Notes: generated by a model not told the origin, from the letters alone. A DNA stretch of 64,000 nucleotides from Taeniopygia guttata (GCF_048771995.1 NC_133024.1:7514001-7578000), one strand, 5' to 3'; counted from the stretch's first letter, positions 41,644-55,000 are shown. Made by a program: numbers and translations.

Positions 41644-41788
41644 ATGAAGCTGCAAAAATCATCTGATAGGAAATATGTTCCTCTTAATAGCTATGAGATT
41701 TTCTTTGTTTCTCTACTTGCAATTTTTGTGTGTATTTGTGTTGGATTGATTGTACTGTCTTGGTTATCAATCCAGGAGTTGGAACGAG
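41644..41788 (+). CDS. TMPRSS15: TMPRSS15 exon 1: cytoplasmic tail and signal anchor
   Basis: Encodes residues 1-48 and the first base of codon 49, and ends ERR-type GAACGAG|GTAAGT (phase 1). The tail begins MKLQKSSDRKYVPLNSYEI and is followed by a 23-residue hydrophobic segment (about 19-41) ending in W40. Positive charges on the N-terminal side predict an N-in type II orientation. The start is supported by equal spacing from Met to the SYEI motif in human, an upstream in-frame stop, and G at -3. Human enteropeptidase begins Met-Gly, whereas here residue 2 is Lys. Confidence 0.95.
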
Positions 41789-44700
41789 GTAAGTAGCCAA
41801 TCTTTAGCTACAGACCTTTAGGAATTCCTTACAATTGTAGTTGTATTTTTTTATTTCATGCTATGTTTTTAATGCTGGGGTCAGGGGAAGTGTTGTTCTT
41901 GGGTTTGTGTATTTTCCCTCCCTGAAAATTGATGTGAACAAAATAGGGGGGAAAAAACAAGCACTGGAATTATTCTCTAAAGGCATATAAAATAATTTTC
42001 ATGGTTTAGGCTTTGGGAAAGGTCCCTAAGATGAAATCCAAGCTATAAAGTTTGGGTAATTCCACCATATTCATCAATTAGTGAAGGTAATATGGAAAAC
42101 TGTGAAATTTTGCCTTTTTCTCCATGTATGAGTTTTGAATCAGAATACAAATAATCCACTGAAAAGCTAAAAATCCCCTAGAGTTTGTGGGGACTAACCC
42201 TTGGAATCTATTAATTTTTTATTGAAAAAATATTTTTAAATAATTTATTGGTGTGAGAGAGTTCCTGCGCCAGACAGCTGCCTGCACCATGTAAAGCTCA
42301 GGTAAAGTCACTCTTAGCCTTTATTCAGTTCTTGGAATGTGAGGGAAGAAGTTACCGATACTCAAAGCAAACTAAATTATCAATGTTTCATGATTTTCAA
42401 TTGGAATTAAAATTTTGGTTAAGAAATAATGTGGATATAAGTGGGAGGGTCACACCCAGCTCAGGGTTCCAAAACATGTGAGGGATATGGGGCTACTAGA
42501 GAGTCTCAAAGCGACTTTTGTTGCTGAAGAAATATTCTGTTACATTGATGATTTTAGTGCTTTCATTAACCAAAAATCCATAGCATTTCATTCTGACAGC
42601 TAAATTTTCATGAAGACTGAATTTTCTATAAGACATTAAAAAAATAAAAACAATCAACCAAAGCCATTATGTCAGAATATCATATTTGTTCCTTCAGTTG
42701 CCATTGTTTTTATTTCCAGATTTTAAAAACTGCACCACCTACCAACTTTCTTACCTTCTTACTAGAATGCTACCACACTCCAGTAAAATAAAAGGGTGTC
42801 TTATTGAATATAGAGACAGGGTTTTACTTAATGACTTTGTTTTTAGAAGAAAAATAGGCAAAAATTTGTAGAAATATGATTATAAAATATTTTAATCATA
42901 GTTGATGTATAATTTAAAAGGGCTTTTGCTATTTAGAAGTATTTTTTAAACAGATTTGAAATTATTTTAAGGAAAAGCCTTCAAAGAAGCTCAAAGCATT
43001 CTACTATTATTAGCTGATATTAAATTGGTGTCATTATGCTATGCCTTCCATAATAAACTGTTTGTTGTAGTATTTATTGCTTATCTGCTTTTATTCAGTT
43101 ATTAAATTATTTAGAAATGCCTCTGCCCAAATTGACGTGCAAATGAGACCATATGCCAAAATCAATATTATGGGTTTTATCTAACAGTAAGATAAAAAGG
43201 AAGAAATAGGAAAGAGGGGACTGGGAGGGGAGAGTAAGGTAGAAACAGATTAAGTAGAAAATATCAACACTCCATGGATCTTGATCCTGTTGATCTTCTT
43301 CGTGGTAACAGTTTCTTGAAAAACACAGAATCCTGTGAATTAATACACATTTGGGCCAGGTGGGAATGCCCAGGTTCCTGTTAGGAGGTGGCTTCAGGGA
43401 GGAGAGTGATCACAGCCTCTTTATGCAGCTTTGCCATAATGGGAAAAACTCCATCATAACGATGTTTAAGCCATGAACTGTAATATTTCAGTCTCTGGGA
43501 TCTGCTTTTGTCTTAAAACTTGCTTTGATGTTAATGCCTTCAAACACAATCAAAAATGCCACTGGTACTGCAACTGGTAAGCAAAAGGCATTTGCTATCA
43601 ATCAACTCTAATTCAGATATTTTCTGAGAATTTCCAGTGTGTTACACAGTGAAGAATTATATTTTAAATGTGTAATGAATTCCTTTATGAATACCTGATG
43701 TCCTGTAGCATATTAAAATCAAGATTAAATTTGCAGCAAGGACCAGTTGTCTAAATTCTTTATAAATTCTCCCAGAATTTCATATATGTATTGGTGAGAC
43801 AGGTCAGGTCAAAAATAATTTAACTATTCTGACACTGAATATTTCCAGTGCTGTCATCGAAACCAGTTTACACATATAAAAAAGAGTACAGCACAAATAC
43901 GTAAAGTGTGAGGCAATAATTCATAATATTTTTTATCCAGAACATAAAAAATACTCATAATTCACTATTTGTCTTCCTGTTCATCTCTATCCCTTTTGTT
44001 AGACAAAATTGGGCATGTCATTGTATCCGTTATGTATACACAGTGTTGCTGGAAAACACATCTAAACCAAAATGGAAAGTAATGAGAACTAGGGGCAAAG
44101 AGTATTCATAAAAATATGATTACAGTTATAACTATTGTAAACATCAAAAAACATCTATTTTTTCTTTAAACTCAGCACTAGGCAGAGCATCAGTCATCAC
44201 AAAGCAGTAAAAAATCTAGAAATTATTGTATTGGTAATCTGTGTTAAATAAAATCTAATATAATACTTTTCATTTATTTCTATATAATTAAAACACCTTT
44301 TTTTAAAATTATCTAGCTGAAGCAGATGTGAATACTCATGGCTATGTGGGAATATTTAAAATAGCCTCTGGCACATCTTTCACTTCAACCTTACAAAACA
44401 GTTCATCAGCTGATTTCAAAGTCCTTGCCTTTGATGTCGAAAAATTGGTAAGAACCTATCAGCTTGTGCTTTATTCAAGAGTATTTGTAGGTACAGTAAT
44501 TCCCTAACATTTACTGCTGTTGATGGGTTTTTCTTCTCAAAGAGTTATTTCAGGTCCTAAGCCTGGTCAGAACCCAATATATTCCTTATTTGAGAAAATC
44601 AGTGAATTATCAAAGAAATACCTTGCTTATGTAGTTGAGAAAAGGTTATTTAGTACTAAAGCCATTATTATAGTGTGAGAATGTGTGTATTTTTAATTTT

Positions 44701-47700
44701 TGTATTGGTTCAAGATTTCTCTTTTTCATATAGATACAAAATATCTTTCAAGAAAGTGATCTGAAATACAAATTTGAGAGATGTGAAATTTCCCGGTTCA
44801 AGTAGGTACAGCTTAATTTAACATTGAAAATAAATGTCAAAAGTCCTCACTTAGATATTTCTCTCAGAAGTTATTACCTTGATTATCAAGACATCCTTGG
44901 GAACCTCCTATATTATGCTTTTCACACCATACATCTTCCAATGTGCTCAATTTGACACCAAGTGTGTTTCCCTGGGCAAACTTCCTTCTCAAGCAGATGT
45001 GTGTCCCTGCCTTGACCAAACCAATAAGGTTGACTGCTAACACCCACTCAGAAAAATTCCATATTTCAAAGAACTGCTGAATTATTTTTTTGCCAAGGTG
45101 CTTATTGCAGGGCTTCTGAGCCTTGCCACCTAAAAGAAATTTCAGGTTAGAAATCTCCTGGCATAAGCCTGGAGGCTCAGACATTCTTATGTCCCTACGG
45201 ATACAAATCCACTTAATTCACACTCCTTAGGGCGTTATCAAATAAGGCTGTCATTTGACACCAGGAAAAGCTGCAGCCTCTGCATCCTAAAAATTCCATA
45301 AATTGGTACAGTAAGATCTGTTTCATTTAGTAAAGCTCATTTTCAATATCCTGGGGTGTTGGTTGTCCTACTGAAGGCCAGCTGACAAAAATATCCAGGT
45401 TTTACATCCAGGTCTCTGGTGTTAATTTCATCTGCACTATTCTTAATAACATCCTGATTCAGCAAAACACCTATAACACTGTCTCTCATTATCAAACTGT
45501 TCCAAGATGTATTCCCATCCTGTCCAAGACATTCTAATCTCAATGGGAACTATGTGATGTTGGTTGTGTTTTTTCTTTTTTATTGTTGCTTCTTTTTCTA
45601 TAGGAAATCTGAAGATGGCCATGGCAGATTGACATCAGAGACCAGGTAATTTTATATAACAAAGTTTACTTAAACTATAGGCAAGAGACAATGATACAAC
45701 TAATTTAGACAGTTTTTCTGTGGACTGTGAATAGATTAAAAAAAAAAAAACAAAAACCCAAACACTTTTAGAATTTAGATAAGGCCCTCTAAAGAGGATG
45801 AAGCTTCAAGACATATCTTTTCTCTTAAAACTTCCTTTAGGATTAGATTAAAAAAAAAAGTGATAGTCCCTGAGACTCAATTTAGAAAGAAAAATGGAAG
45901 AGAGAGAAAGATAAGAAATTATCCAGAAAGTAAAAGATATAGGTTTGTGCTGAGTTTACTCATGTAAAAGTGCTTAAACTGGCTTCAGATTTCATGTAAC
46001 TATCAGTAACTTGAGTTTTAAATCAAGAGAAGTCTAATGACACACTGTGACAGGCAAGAACAAAACAGAGGACAAAAGATTAAAACTCTAGCAGAACTGA
46101 AGAGCCCTGGGAAATGAATGGTATCATTGGTTGTCTCATAGGTGAACCCAGAAAATTAAAGTACACATTACATGAAAACAGATCAATAGTTCTGTGCTAC
46201 CACATGTTCTTGTGATATCAATGTAAGTACATAAAGTTGATAAATATGTAGAGGGGATTAGTTTACTTGAATGACTACCCTTGAAAAAAGAAACAAACAA
46301 GATATTGGGATATTATCTGACCACGAATATCAGTAAGTAATGGGAAGCAGATTTACACTGGAACAATCTTTTGATTGAAATAGTGAGGACATAACCCTCT
46401 TAGCTAGGAAGTGGAATATGATCAGTTTATGAAGGATTATATAACATTAAGGGAATGGACTACACAGCAGCAGGAGTAGGCCACTTCCAAAGTGCTGTCC
46501 TCATGAAGGTAGATCCAGTCAGGAAATTTGGTTTCTGCACAAAGAAAGGGACTATTCTCATCAAAATTTGGGCATCAGAGAAGGAGATATCTCTGAATGG
46601 TTTGCTCAAGGCTGTCTTTGTAAGTGCTGGGTTTTTAGCTTTCCCATCTGGTCAGATTTGATGCCTTTTTTTAGGAGGAGAGGAAATTATGCCAAAGAAC
46701 AGCTTATTTCTTTCTATCAACCAAAATGATAATCTAGATATCTTCCCTGTAAATAACTGTGTTGGACAAAACTCATTCCACCATGGTATATTGACACAGC
46801 AATCATAGAAATTGCAGAAAATCTGCTGGTTTTGAATGTTGGATCCTGTTTCTAATACAATAGTAAGGATCTGTCTTCACTTCTGCTTTCCGTAACACTG
46901 TCTCAGACAAACACTTTCTTTTCATTTTAAAAGTGTTTACCCCTTCCGACAATCTGCTTGGCATTTCACCCTTGAAACGCTGCTGCTGAGTCACAAGGAC
47001 AGCAATAAAAGCTTTTGTTTGCTCAGCATGGCCTAGAGGTTATCAGGAATATGCAAGAAAGAGCTTTTCTACATATTGCAAACTACAAATTGTGCTCAGC
47101 AAAACAGGATTAATCACTCCTTACAGAGAGCACTACTGAGTCAGTTGCAAGTGGGTAGTTTAATGATAAAAAAGTTTACACTTAAATTTAAGGAGGAAAT
47201 GTGTATTTTTGGCAAGTGTCATACTTCAAAATTACTTTACTCTAGCTGCAAACATAAAACTTCATAACAGTGAATAGAAAGGACAGAGAGAACAAACAGA
47301 AAACACTCTGGATAAAATTCACAGACATTAAATGCAGTTTAACCACAATTTTTAAATATCTCTGTTTTCAGCCATCATTGTTTCCTTGTGAGAATCCAGC
47401 CAATCACACAGCAGATCTGCAAAAATGCAGAATCCAAAGATTTGCTTTATAAAAATGGTCACTTTGTATTATATTTTGCCGTATTATACAATTTTTGTAA
47501 TACTTCCATATCCACCTTCAATATTTTAGGGCTAAACCTACTGAACAACAGTAAAGTTACTTTAGTTTTCCTCAAGTTCAGCTCCATTGCAGCAATTGAA
47601 ATGAATGTTGTCTTGTTTTGGTTTTTTTTTTTTCTGGTTTTTTTTTTTCTGACAGTGCAATTAAAAGTAGATAAAGAAAAAACAAAGTTTCTCCAAGGTT

Positions 47701-50700
47701 CAAACTGACCTGATGATTAAGAGATGTTTCTTTATGTTACCTCTGCCAGCCAATATTTAAAAAACAATCTGCCTTTGCCAATGCAACCAGTGTTACAATG
47801 AACTATTCTCTAGATTATGTCATATAGCAGATTTTTTTAATCAGCTTGAATAACTAATTAACTTCTCTGTTTTGTATTGCTAGTGTGGTTGTGATCTTCA
47901 CCCTTTACTTTACCAAGATGGTAACAGTTGAGAAAATAAAAAATGAGCTGGTTTTGGGTGTCGTTGCAAATAACCCTAATCCTACCAAGGCTTTGAAAAT
48001 TGATGTGAACAGCATACAAATCATAGGTAATTTTAGTAAGTTTTTGTTTGAGGGGTGTTTTGTTTGTTTGTTTGGATTTTTGATTGTTTGTCTTTTGTTT
48101 TAATTCTAAAAATCTTTCAGAACTGCAGGTAGCAAGAATGAAAGCTTTGGCTCCCAGACAGCAACTGGATTGTTACTTTTTCTCTTGGGTGCCATCCTCC
48201 CCCATTCCATAAGTTTCAGTAGCAGCTGAAAGAAGAATTTACAACCTTTTCTACTAGAAAGTATGAGCCAGCATTGTGTACATTCCCTAAGGAGGGACTA
48301 AAGGGCAAAGTAGCGGTTCCCCAGTGAAAAGGACTCAATTTCACCTCTTATGCTCTTATGAAGCATAATATTTGTAATTTTTGGCCCTCTAATTAAAGCA
48401 ATTAAACCCCAGCCATGTTGTTTCATAAGTAAAATATAGTTATAATTTTGTTCTGCTAATGAATAAGAAAAGGGCTCAGAGTTGCAGTGAGTAAAAACTC
48501 ATTTACTCAAAAATATGTCCTGTAGAAAAACAAACCGCTTTGGGAGAAGTGCACCCAGGGAAGTGGCTCTATATTCCTGTAGAGCCTGGGTAAATGTAAA
48601 TGGGATGGAAATGAACAGGGCTTTAAGGACTAGGTAGCTTTAAATTCTGCAAATATACAGATATTTCATGTAAGTACTAGAAAATATATCAAAGTCTAAA
48701 TGGGAGCCCTTCAAGATCAATGGGAATCTTTTTTTTTAAACCTGAATAAAGCTTCAAAACAGCCCTTCACTGAGGATGAGGTTAAAAAACAATCTGAATT
48801 CTTTGAAGCAGAAGTTGATTAGCTGACATTTGAAGACGTGCTGGAGTTACTATTAAGTAAAAACTGAGGAGTGGCAATCTGCTGTGCCATGTCTCTTACT
48901 CTATACTAAAAGCTGCATTTTTTGTTAAGTACTTCAAGTATTCAAAGGCTAAATTCAGAGGCTGGGCATATTTAGTTGTCTTTACGGTTTATTACAAATT
49001 ACTGCACAACACTGTGAAAATTGATTGCTCATTATACTCCAAAAATGCCACCAAAAATAATTAAGAGCCTCTTAAAAGGTTCATCCATTGATGAACTTTG
49101 AAGTAGTCGAACTTTTACTGCTATGGATAATTCAAAATACTCTTTTCACCTGAGATAGCACCTGTCCATTCTACCAGGAGTGCTTTGATAAAATAATTGT
49201 AACTAATGAACAATCCAAATCATATGTGGCACTTTTGCACTGTGTATATCAATATGCTCTGCCAGAGACATTCATATTTCAGAGAGGGAAAGAGGTGTCA
49301 CACAGGTGTGACTTGCTTGAAATGACTTTTCACAGTGATTAAAAGTAACTTTCTTTCTTGTAAACTATCCCAGGTTGATTTTAACTCATTCATCTCTTCT
49401 AAATACTGTTCTCTAATACACAGGTGCTCTGCAAATCTCTATAGAATAAAAAGCCTTGAGAGAGATTTCCCAGGTGAAGACATTCTATGTGCAACACAAT
49501 CAATAGGAATTGAGAATTGAAAGGACCTGCAGTGGCTTTGAAATCTCATAACCTCAACTCATTTTTGGGATCTTTTCTCCTTGGGAAGATCATGGAGTTT
49601 GAGAAAAGACTGGGTAAAAGAATGAGGCAAAAGAGGGGAAGCAGGATACTGACAGGGATTCAAAGAGAAATAGTCACAGCTGGTTTCTTTTTAATCTTTA
49701 TTTCTGTCATCTAAAACTAGACACTGTGCGATAAAAGAAGTTTATAATGAACTTGCTTTCTTCCAGAAGCTGCTGAAAATCCTACTACAATGATGCCTTT
49801 AACCTCATCAGGTAAGTATCTTTCTCAAAGCAGGCACTAATTTTTTCTTCCAATACAAGATGAAAGAAAACAAGACTTGCTGTTCAGTTTACATAACTTA
49901 GTAAAGCTGCTCTGGCTGCAGCTGAGGCTTGACTGCCAAGGTCCATTCAGTGCTTCCACCATTTCTGACTATTTGAGAAAGCAGTGAGTGATCTGTAGCC
50001 TGTACAAAATCTGTAGGAGCTTAATTAGAGTATCAAACCAAAAGATGAGTCTCCTTTAATCAGCTGAGCTGCAAGCTGAAGATTTTGCAGATTTAAAGAG
50101 GTAGATTAGGCTGGGGAGTCCTGCTCTCATGTTGGGGTTATTGATTTACTAAGCAATGGTGACAGACAGATTTTTCTTCCACTATCCCTGGAAATTTTAT
50201 GATTATAAGACACGAAGCAGACAAACTTAGTCTCACAAACCTGCCAAAAGTCAGCCAAAGATATAAACAATAAAATAAGTGCTTTATAGCCCTAGGTGCA
50301 GATAGTCACATACAAACTACAAGCAAAGTATCATGTACAAACTCTCCAGGGCAGGGTACCAGAGCAGAAGCTAAACAACTGCCCCTGTAAATATAGGAGA
50401 CAAGTATTTATTGATATTCTAATTATAGCCATAGTAATGAAAGGGTTACTATTAGTCTGGTTACAGGTCTGCCAACGTGTATAGTCCAAAGTGTGCAAGT
50501 ACTATAGGCTATTCCCAGAGATACAGTTTAAAATGCTAACATTCAGTTTTTTCCCCTATCTGTCCCTTCCTCTGGTTTGCTATCTTAATGCTCCCCTGGG
50601 CCTAAGTTCAATGTTGTTAATCACCCTCAAGCAAAAATTTGGAGACTGGGGGAGGTTCCTAAGGAAAGGGGAAGGGAGTTGGGAATTGTCAGCACCCAAG

Positions 50701-51986
50701 GTTGGAATGGAAACATATTCCTGATGTGAAATTCCTCTCCCTTGGCTTTGGTTTTGCTTGAGGTCACTTTTGTACTTTTTGTTAATTTTGTCTACCTCCT
50801 TGTTCTTTCTGTTTCAGTCCAAATGTCACAAAATATATCCACGTTTTACCACATGTGTACATTTACACATTCTGGATGCAGGGTTATGGCCCTGCTGACC
50901 CTAAAAACATCCTTTGCCATCTCACCCTGTTGCCTTAGTGAGATTTTTCTAGTAATTGTGCTTATATCACTGCTGCTTCTTTCACTGTCCTGTGTTTTCC
51001 TTTAGGGATTTTTCTATCAATTTGTGCTTGTGCTTTTGGGAACATCTGTAGCAACCACAATTTGTCAACAGTTTTCAAGATGTAGCTCCCTGATAACCGT
51101 TTTCTTAGAATTGTTTGCTCCTGCATGCATCTAGGTTTTAGGTCTTGGAAAGTTTAATTCCTTCTAAATTGGTTATCCTGTAGTAAAAGTATAGACAGAT
51201 AGGTTGATATAAATATATATACATATATATTACATATATATATATGTGTGTGTGTTTGTGTGTGTTTATGTGTGTGTGTGTGTGTGTATCTCGTTGAAAA
51301 CCTGTGATGGTATGAATTAAGCTTTTTTTCTCGGCAGTAGCTGTGAGAACAGTCCATCTATTCACTGCTCTTGTTTCTCTCTGCCAAAGAAACTGTGTCC
51401 CTAAATCTGCTGACACAGAATGCACCATAACCAGAATGGTCTAGTTTAGCCTAATAGTATTGGCTAAATAAGCATGTTTTGATAAAAAATTGGTGGGAAA
51501 TCCTCCTGCAAGTTTGTACACTAGATCTGGGAGAGAAGAAATATCTAACAAAAGTAAGATGTTGATGGCCAGTGGGCAGCAACTTCTGCCCACAAATCTG
51601 ATGGGCGACAAACTATAGAGAAATTCTTACTGCATCTCCCACTTCATTCCTTCAGACCCTTAATATTATAAACCCTATATATTATATCCTGCAGGTACAG
51701 GATCCAGTTCTCAATTGAAAACATCATCATCCTACTCAGATGTTTGAGTCTTAATTTAAAAAGTAAAAATAGTAAACAGGGATGCTAAAGCAAATTCAGA
51801 GAGGAAAAGAAAAAAGTCTGTTTGGGAGCTGGAAATGCCAGGTGCATCTTCAATGAAGTGGATCTTCTGTTGGAGCAACCACAAATACACATTCCATTTT
51901 CCAGAGTCTCTTGGAGTTTACAATCACTAATAAAAATCTGCTTATTTACCTAGGTATTTGTTCATGTGTAAATATGTACACCCACA

Positions 51987-52036
<50 letters not shown>

Positions 52037-55000
52037 ACCCCTGTATGTAAATGGGCAAATACTTGATAGATTTGAGGCTCCTAATTTACTTGTAGAGAAA
52101 TTTTACTTGTCAGAAAATGTAAATTTACCTTTTAGTACTAACGTTGATGTCATAACTTTTCTTGTTTCAACAGATCCCACGAGTTTAACTACAAGTTCCC
52201 TGACACCAACTTCAGGTCAGAACTTTTACAGGGGAAGACAAGAAAGAATTGTTCCTCTTTTAGTGGGGAGAAGGTGGAAGGAGGAAAGAAATCTTTTGAA
52301 GTTATTGAAACACTTGGGTTTCACATAATTTTTTCCTATGTTTTTTGTGACACTTGAGCTTCATGACAAATCCAGTCAAGCTGGCACTACCAAATCATTA
52401 CCTGGAGTGTGGGGAGCATTTTTTGCCTTTTTTTTTTTAATATCTGCAATAATGCAGATATAAAAGCAGATTAACTACTGCTTCATTCTGCCCAAGTAAC
52501 CACAGAGATGCTCCCAGAGATCAAGAGGTAGAGTTTTAACCTTGGGTTGTGTTTGTCCAGGTTCAGGACAGGTCACCACAAGCAAATCCTCAACAACAGT
52601 GGGTGAGTAACTGTGTGTGTGGAGGAGCAGGGAGGTTACACAGAGCAATCTGACATTGCAAGATTGCAAAATTGCTCATGTGCAGCCTCTCCTCACAGCA
52701 TTCAGTCTTTGTGTTCCATTCCTGAAAATTCAGGATATGTATGTTTAGACCAATGAGACCTCTTAAAGGAGAAGGGACTTCTAAGACTGTACATGCTACA
52801 AAAATGCTGCATGTGTAATGCATGTTGATGCACACATTGACATTAACACTATCTACTCTTTTTTTAAAAAGTTCATATTATTTCTTGACTTTTATAAGGA
52901 AAATAAAGTAAAATAAACAAACTGATAGCAAAGTATAACTTCCAATGGACAGAAAGCTGAAGATGTTTGAATCTTTGAAAACATTCTCCAGCCTTCTTAT
53001 ATGGTGAAATACATTTCATATCTACAAACAATCTAATGTGTTCGAGTCTTATGTGTTTACTGTCCTTTTTTATTTGAATTAAAGCACTTACAGCACATTT
53101 TAGGGTAATTTGCCATTTAAAATAGAAGTCAGAATGTTTTAGGAAAAGTTGAGTTCCTTCAATCCAGGAGGTGGCACTGCTGTTTAGTTTTCTGAGCTGA
53201 ATAAACCAATAATTGATCATGTTGCATGCAAACAATGATTTCTTGCCTGATGGGGCTTGAGCAGAATCTCTTCCTGGGTTATTGGTTGGAATTTTTGCTC
53301 TGGGTATAGAATGCACAGTCTCTGCTCATCTGTGGAAATTCATTCACTGGCCCTGTGTCACCTCCAACACTTTACTGGAGTATGTTTGGTTCATTTTAAT
53401 TTCCAGTTAGATGCAAAATGCTAAATCTTGTGGCTTTGTAACATTTGCATTGCCAACACTGAGAGTGTTTTGTAAAGCACTTTGAAATGTTACAATACAT
53501 CCGTGCCAATATCACTCTGGGACACACAATACAATATCATACTAAATCTGATTACACAACTATGAGATCTATGAAAAAAAAATTAAAAAGATAAAATTTT
53601 GTAGATTACTATTTTTCCTTCTTGCATCAGAAATGTTGACCTTTTTCTGTAACCATTTATTGAAGAAGAGACAAGGAACTGTGTGAATATTTCTATAGAA
53701 TTTAATGCAACTTTAAGAATTTTCAAATTAGTAGTTGTCCAAAGCTTAGTTTAGCTGCATGTTTCTGTTCACTTTAATAGGACCTACTTCAATTCTACAG
53801 ATATCTAAGACCAAAATCCTCGAAAGACTAAGAGGTTTTTTTGCAGTAGATAAATATTTATGCTCTAGGAAAAGGTTATTAATAAGATGTACAATTTCAA
53901 GGATCTGCCCAAGTATTCTTCTAACAGAAATCCGCTCTTAATTTATACATTTAATTTGTAAATCTGAAAAGAATATGGTTTTTGATAATTCTAGTGTTTA
54001 AGAATCTAAAGGCTCTTTTATGTAGGATATGCTGGTTAAAAAATCAGATTCCTTAGCATGATGAGGTGCAACAGTGTAATGTGTTAAAGTTGAAGAAATA
54101 AATTAAATTCTATTTACCTAAACTCAGAGATTTTTCACTGTTATTTAAACCAAAGTAGAGTTTTCTCACATTATTTGAACATAAGAAATTGGAAAATGTC
54201 AGTTATTATATTGTATAAAGTAGTTTATTAGTGTAAATGAAAAAAAAAAGGAATTCACAGATATTTTCTTCCAGCCTTACTTCAAGCTTAGTTTCAAAAT
54301 ATATTTCACTTCTGAGAACTGCCTTCATTCTGTGCCAAATTTATCTTTTTAGTATGTGATATTTCATTCCAGGCTTCTAAAAATGCAGTTTTGTAAAACA
54401 CAATAGAGTGGTTGATTTGATTTGTGGTAAAGCAACCAGAAGTAAGTCAATTTTCCTTTGTAGTGAGACTGCATTACTGTTATACTGTTACTGCTCTCAT
54501 CTTTATTATTCCAGCTGAGTGTTTGCCACCTGCTGAACTCTGTGCTGATGGTGCAACCTGCATTAGCAAAAATTTCTTTTGTGATGGAGTCTTGAACTGC
54601 CCAGATGCTTCGGATGAATCTGAAAAAAGATGTGGTAAGAATGTACACTCCTGTAAATCACTTTTTAAACATCTGTTTAAAACACTGTCAGTAGTTTGTA
54701 AATAGTTTATGGGCAATGAACTGCAAAGTGAAGTCCAAATCAATTCTACTAAAAATAATAATGAGTGATTTTTATATTATTTATCTTGCAAGAGGAAACA
54801 ATGTTCTGCAAAATTGTCACTAATGAAGAATATGCTTAATAAATAATGAAATACTAGAGTCCTTCTGTTTTAATATAAAGTTATACTCTTGTTGCTTAAT
54901 ATATAAATATTACTAATATAAATCCTATGCAAATTACAAAATAATATCTAAATTTAATATGAAGATTTGTATCAGTGATATCAAACAGTGCTCAGACCAG

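Noticed and set aside
50742-51005. Hydrophobic open frame and a strong-looking acceptor (TTCTGTTTCAG) in intron 6
   Set aside because: No donor at a plausible place, the translation does not fit the linker composition, and the known exon chain closes without it.
52873-53316. 147-residue minus-strand open frame in TMPRSS15 intron 8
   Set aside because: No recognisable motif, low-complexity composition typical of chance frames, and no splice or promoter context.
53759-53941. Possible further mini-exon beginning GPTSILQ in intron 8
   Set aside because: Phase and start resemble the mini-exons, but no donor lies at 42-45 nt and the Ser/Thr pattern is lost at once.
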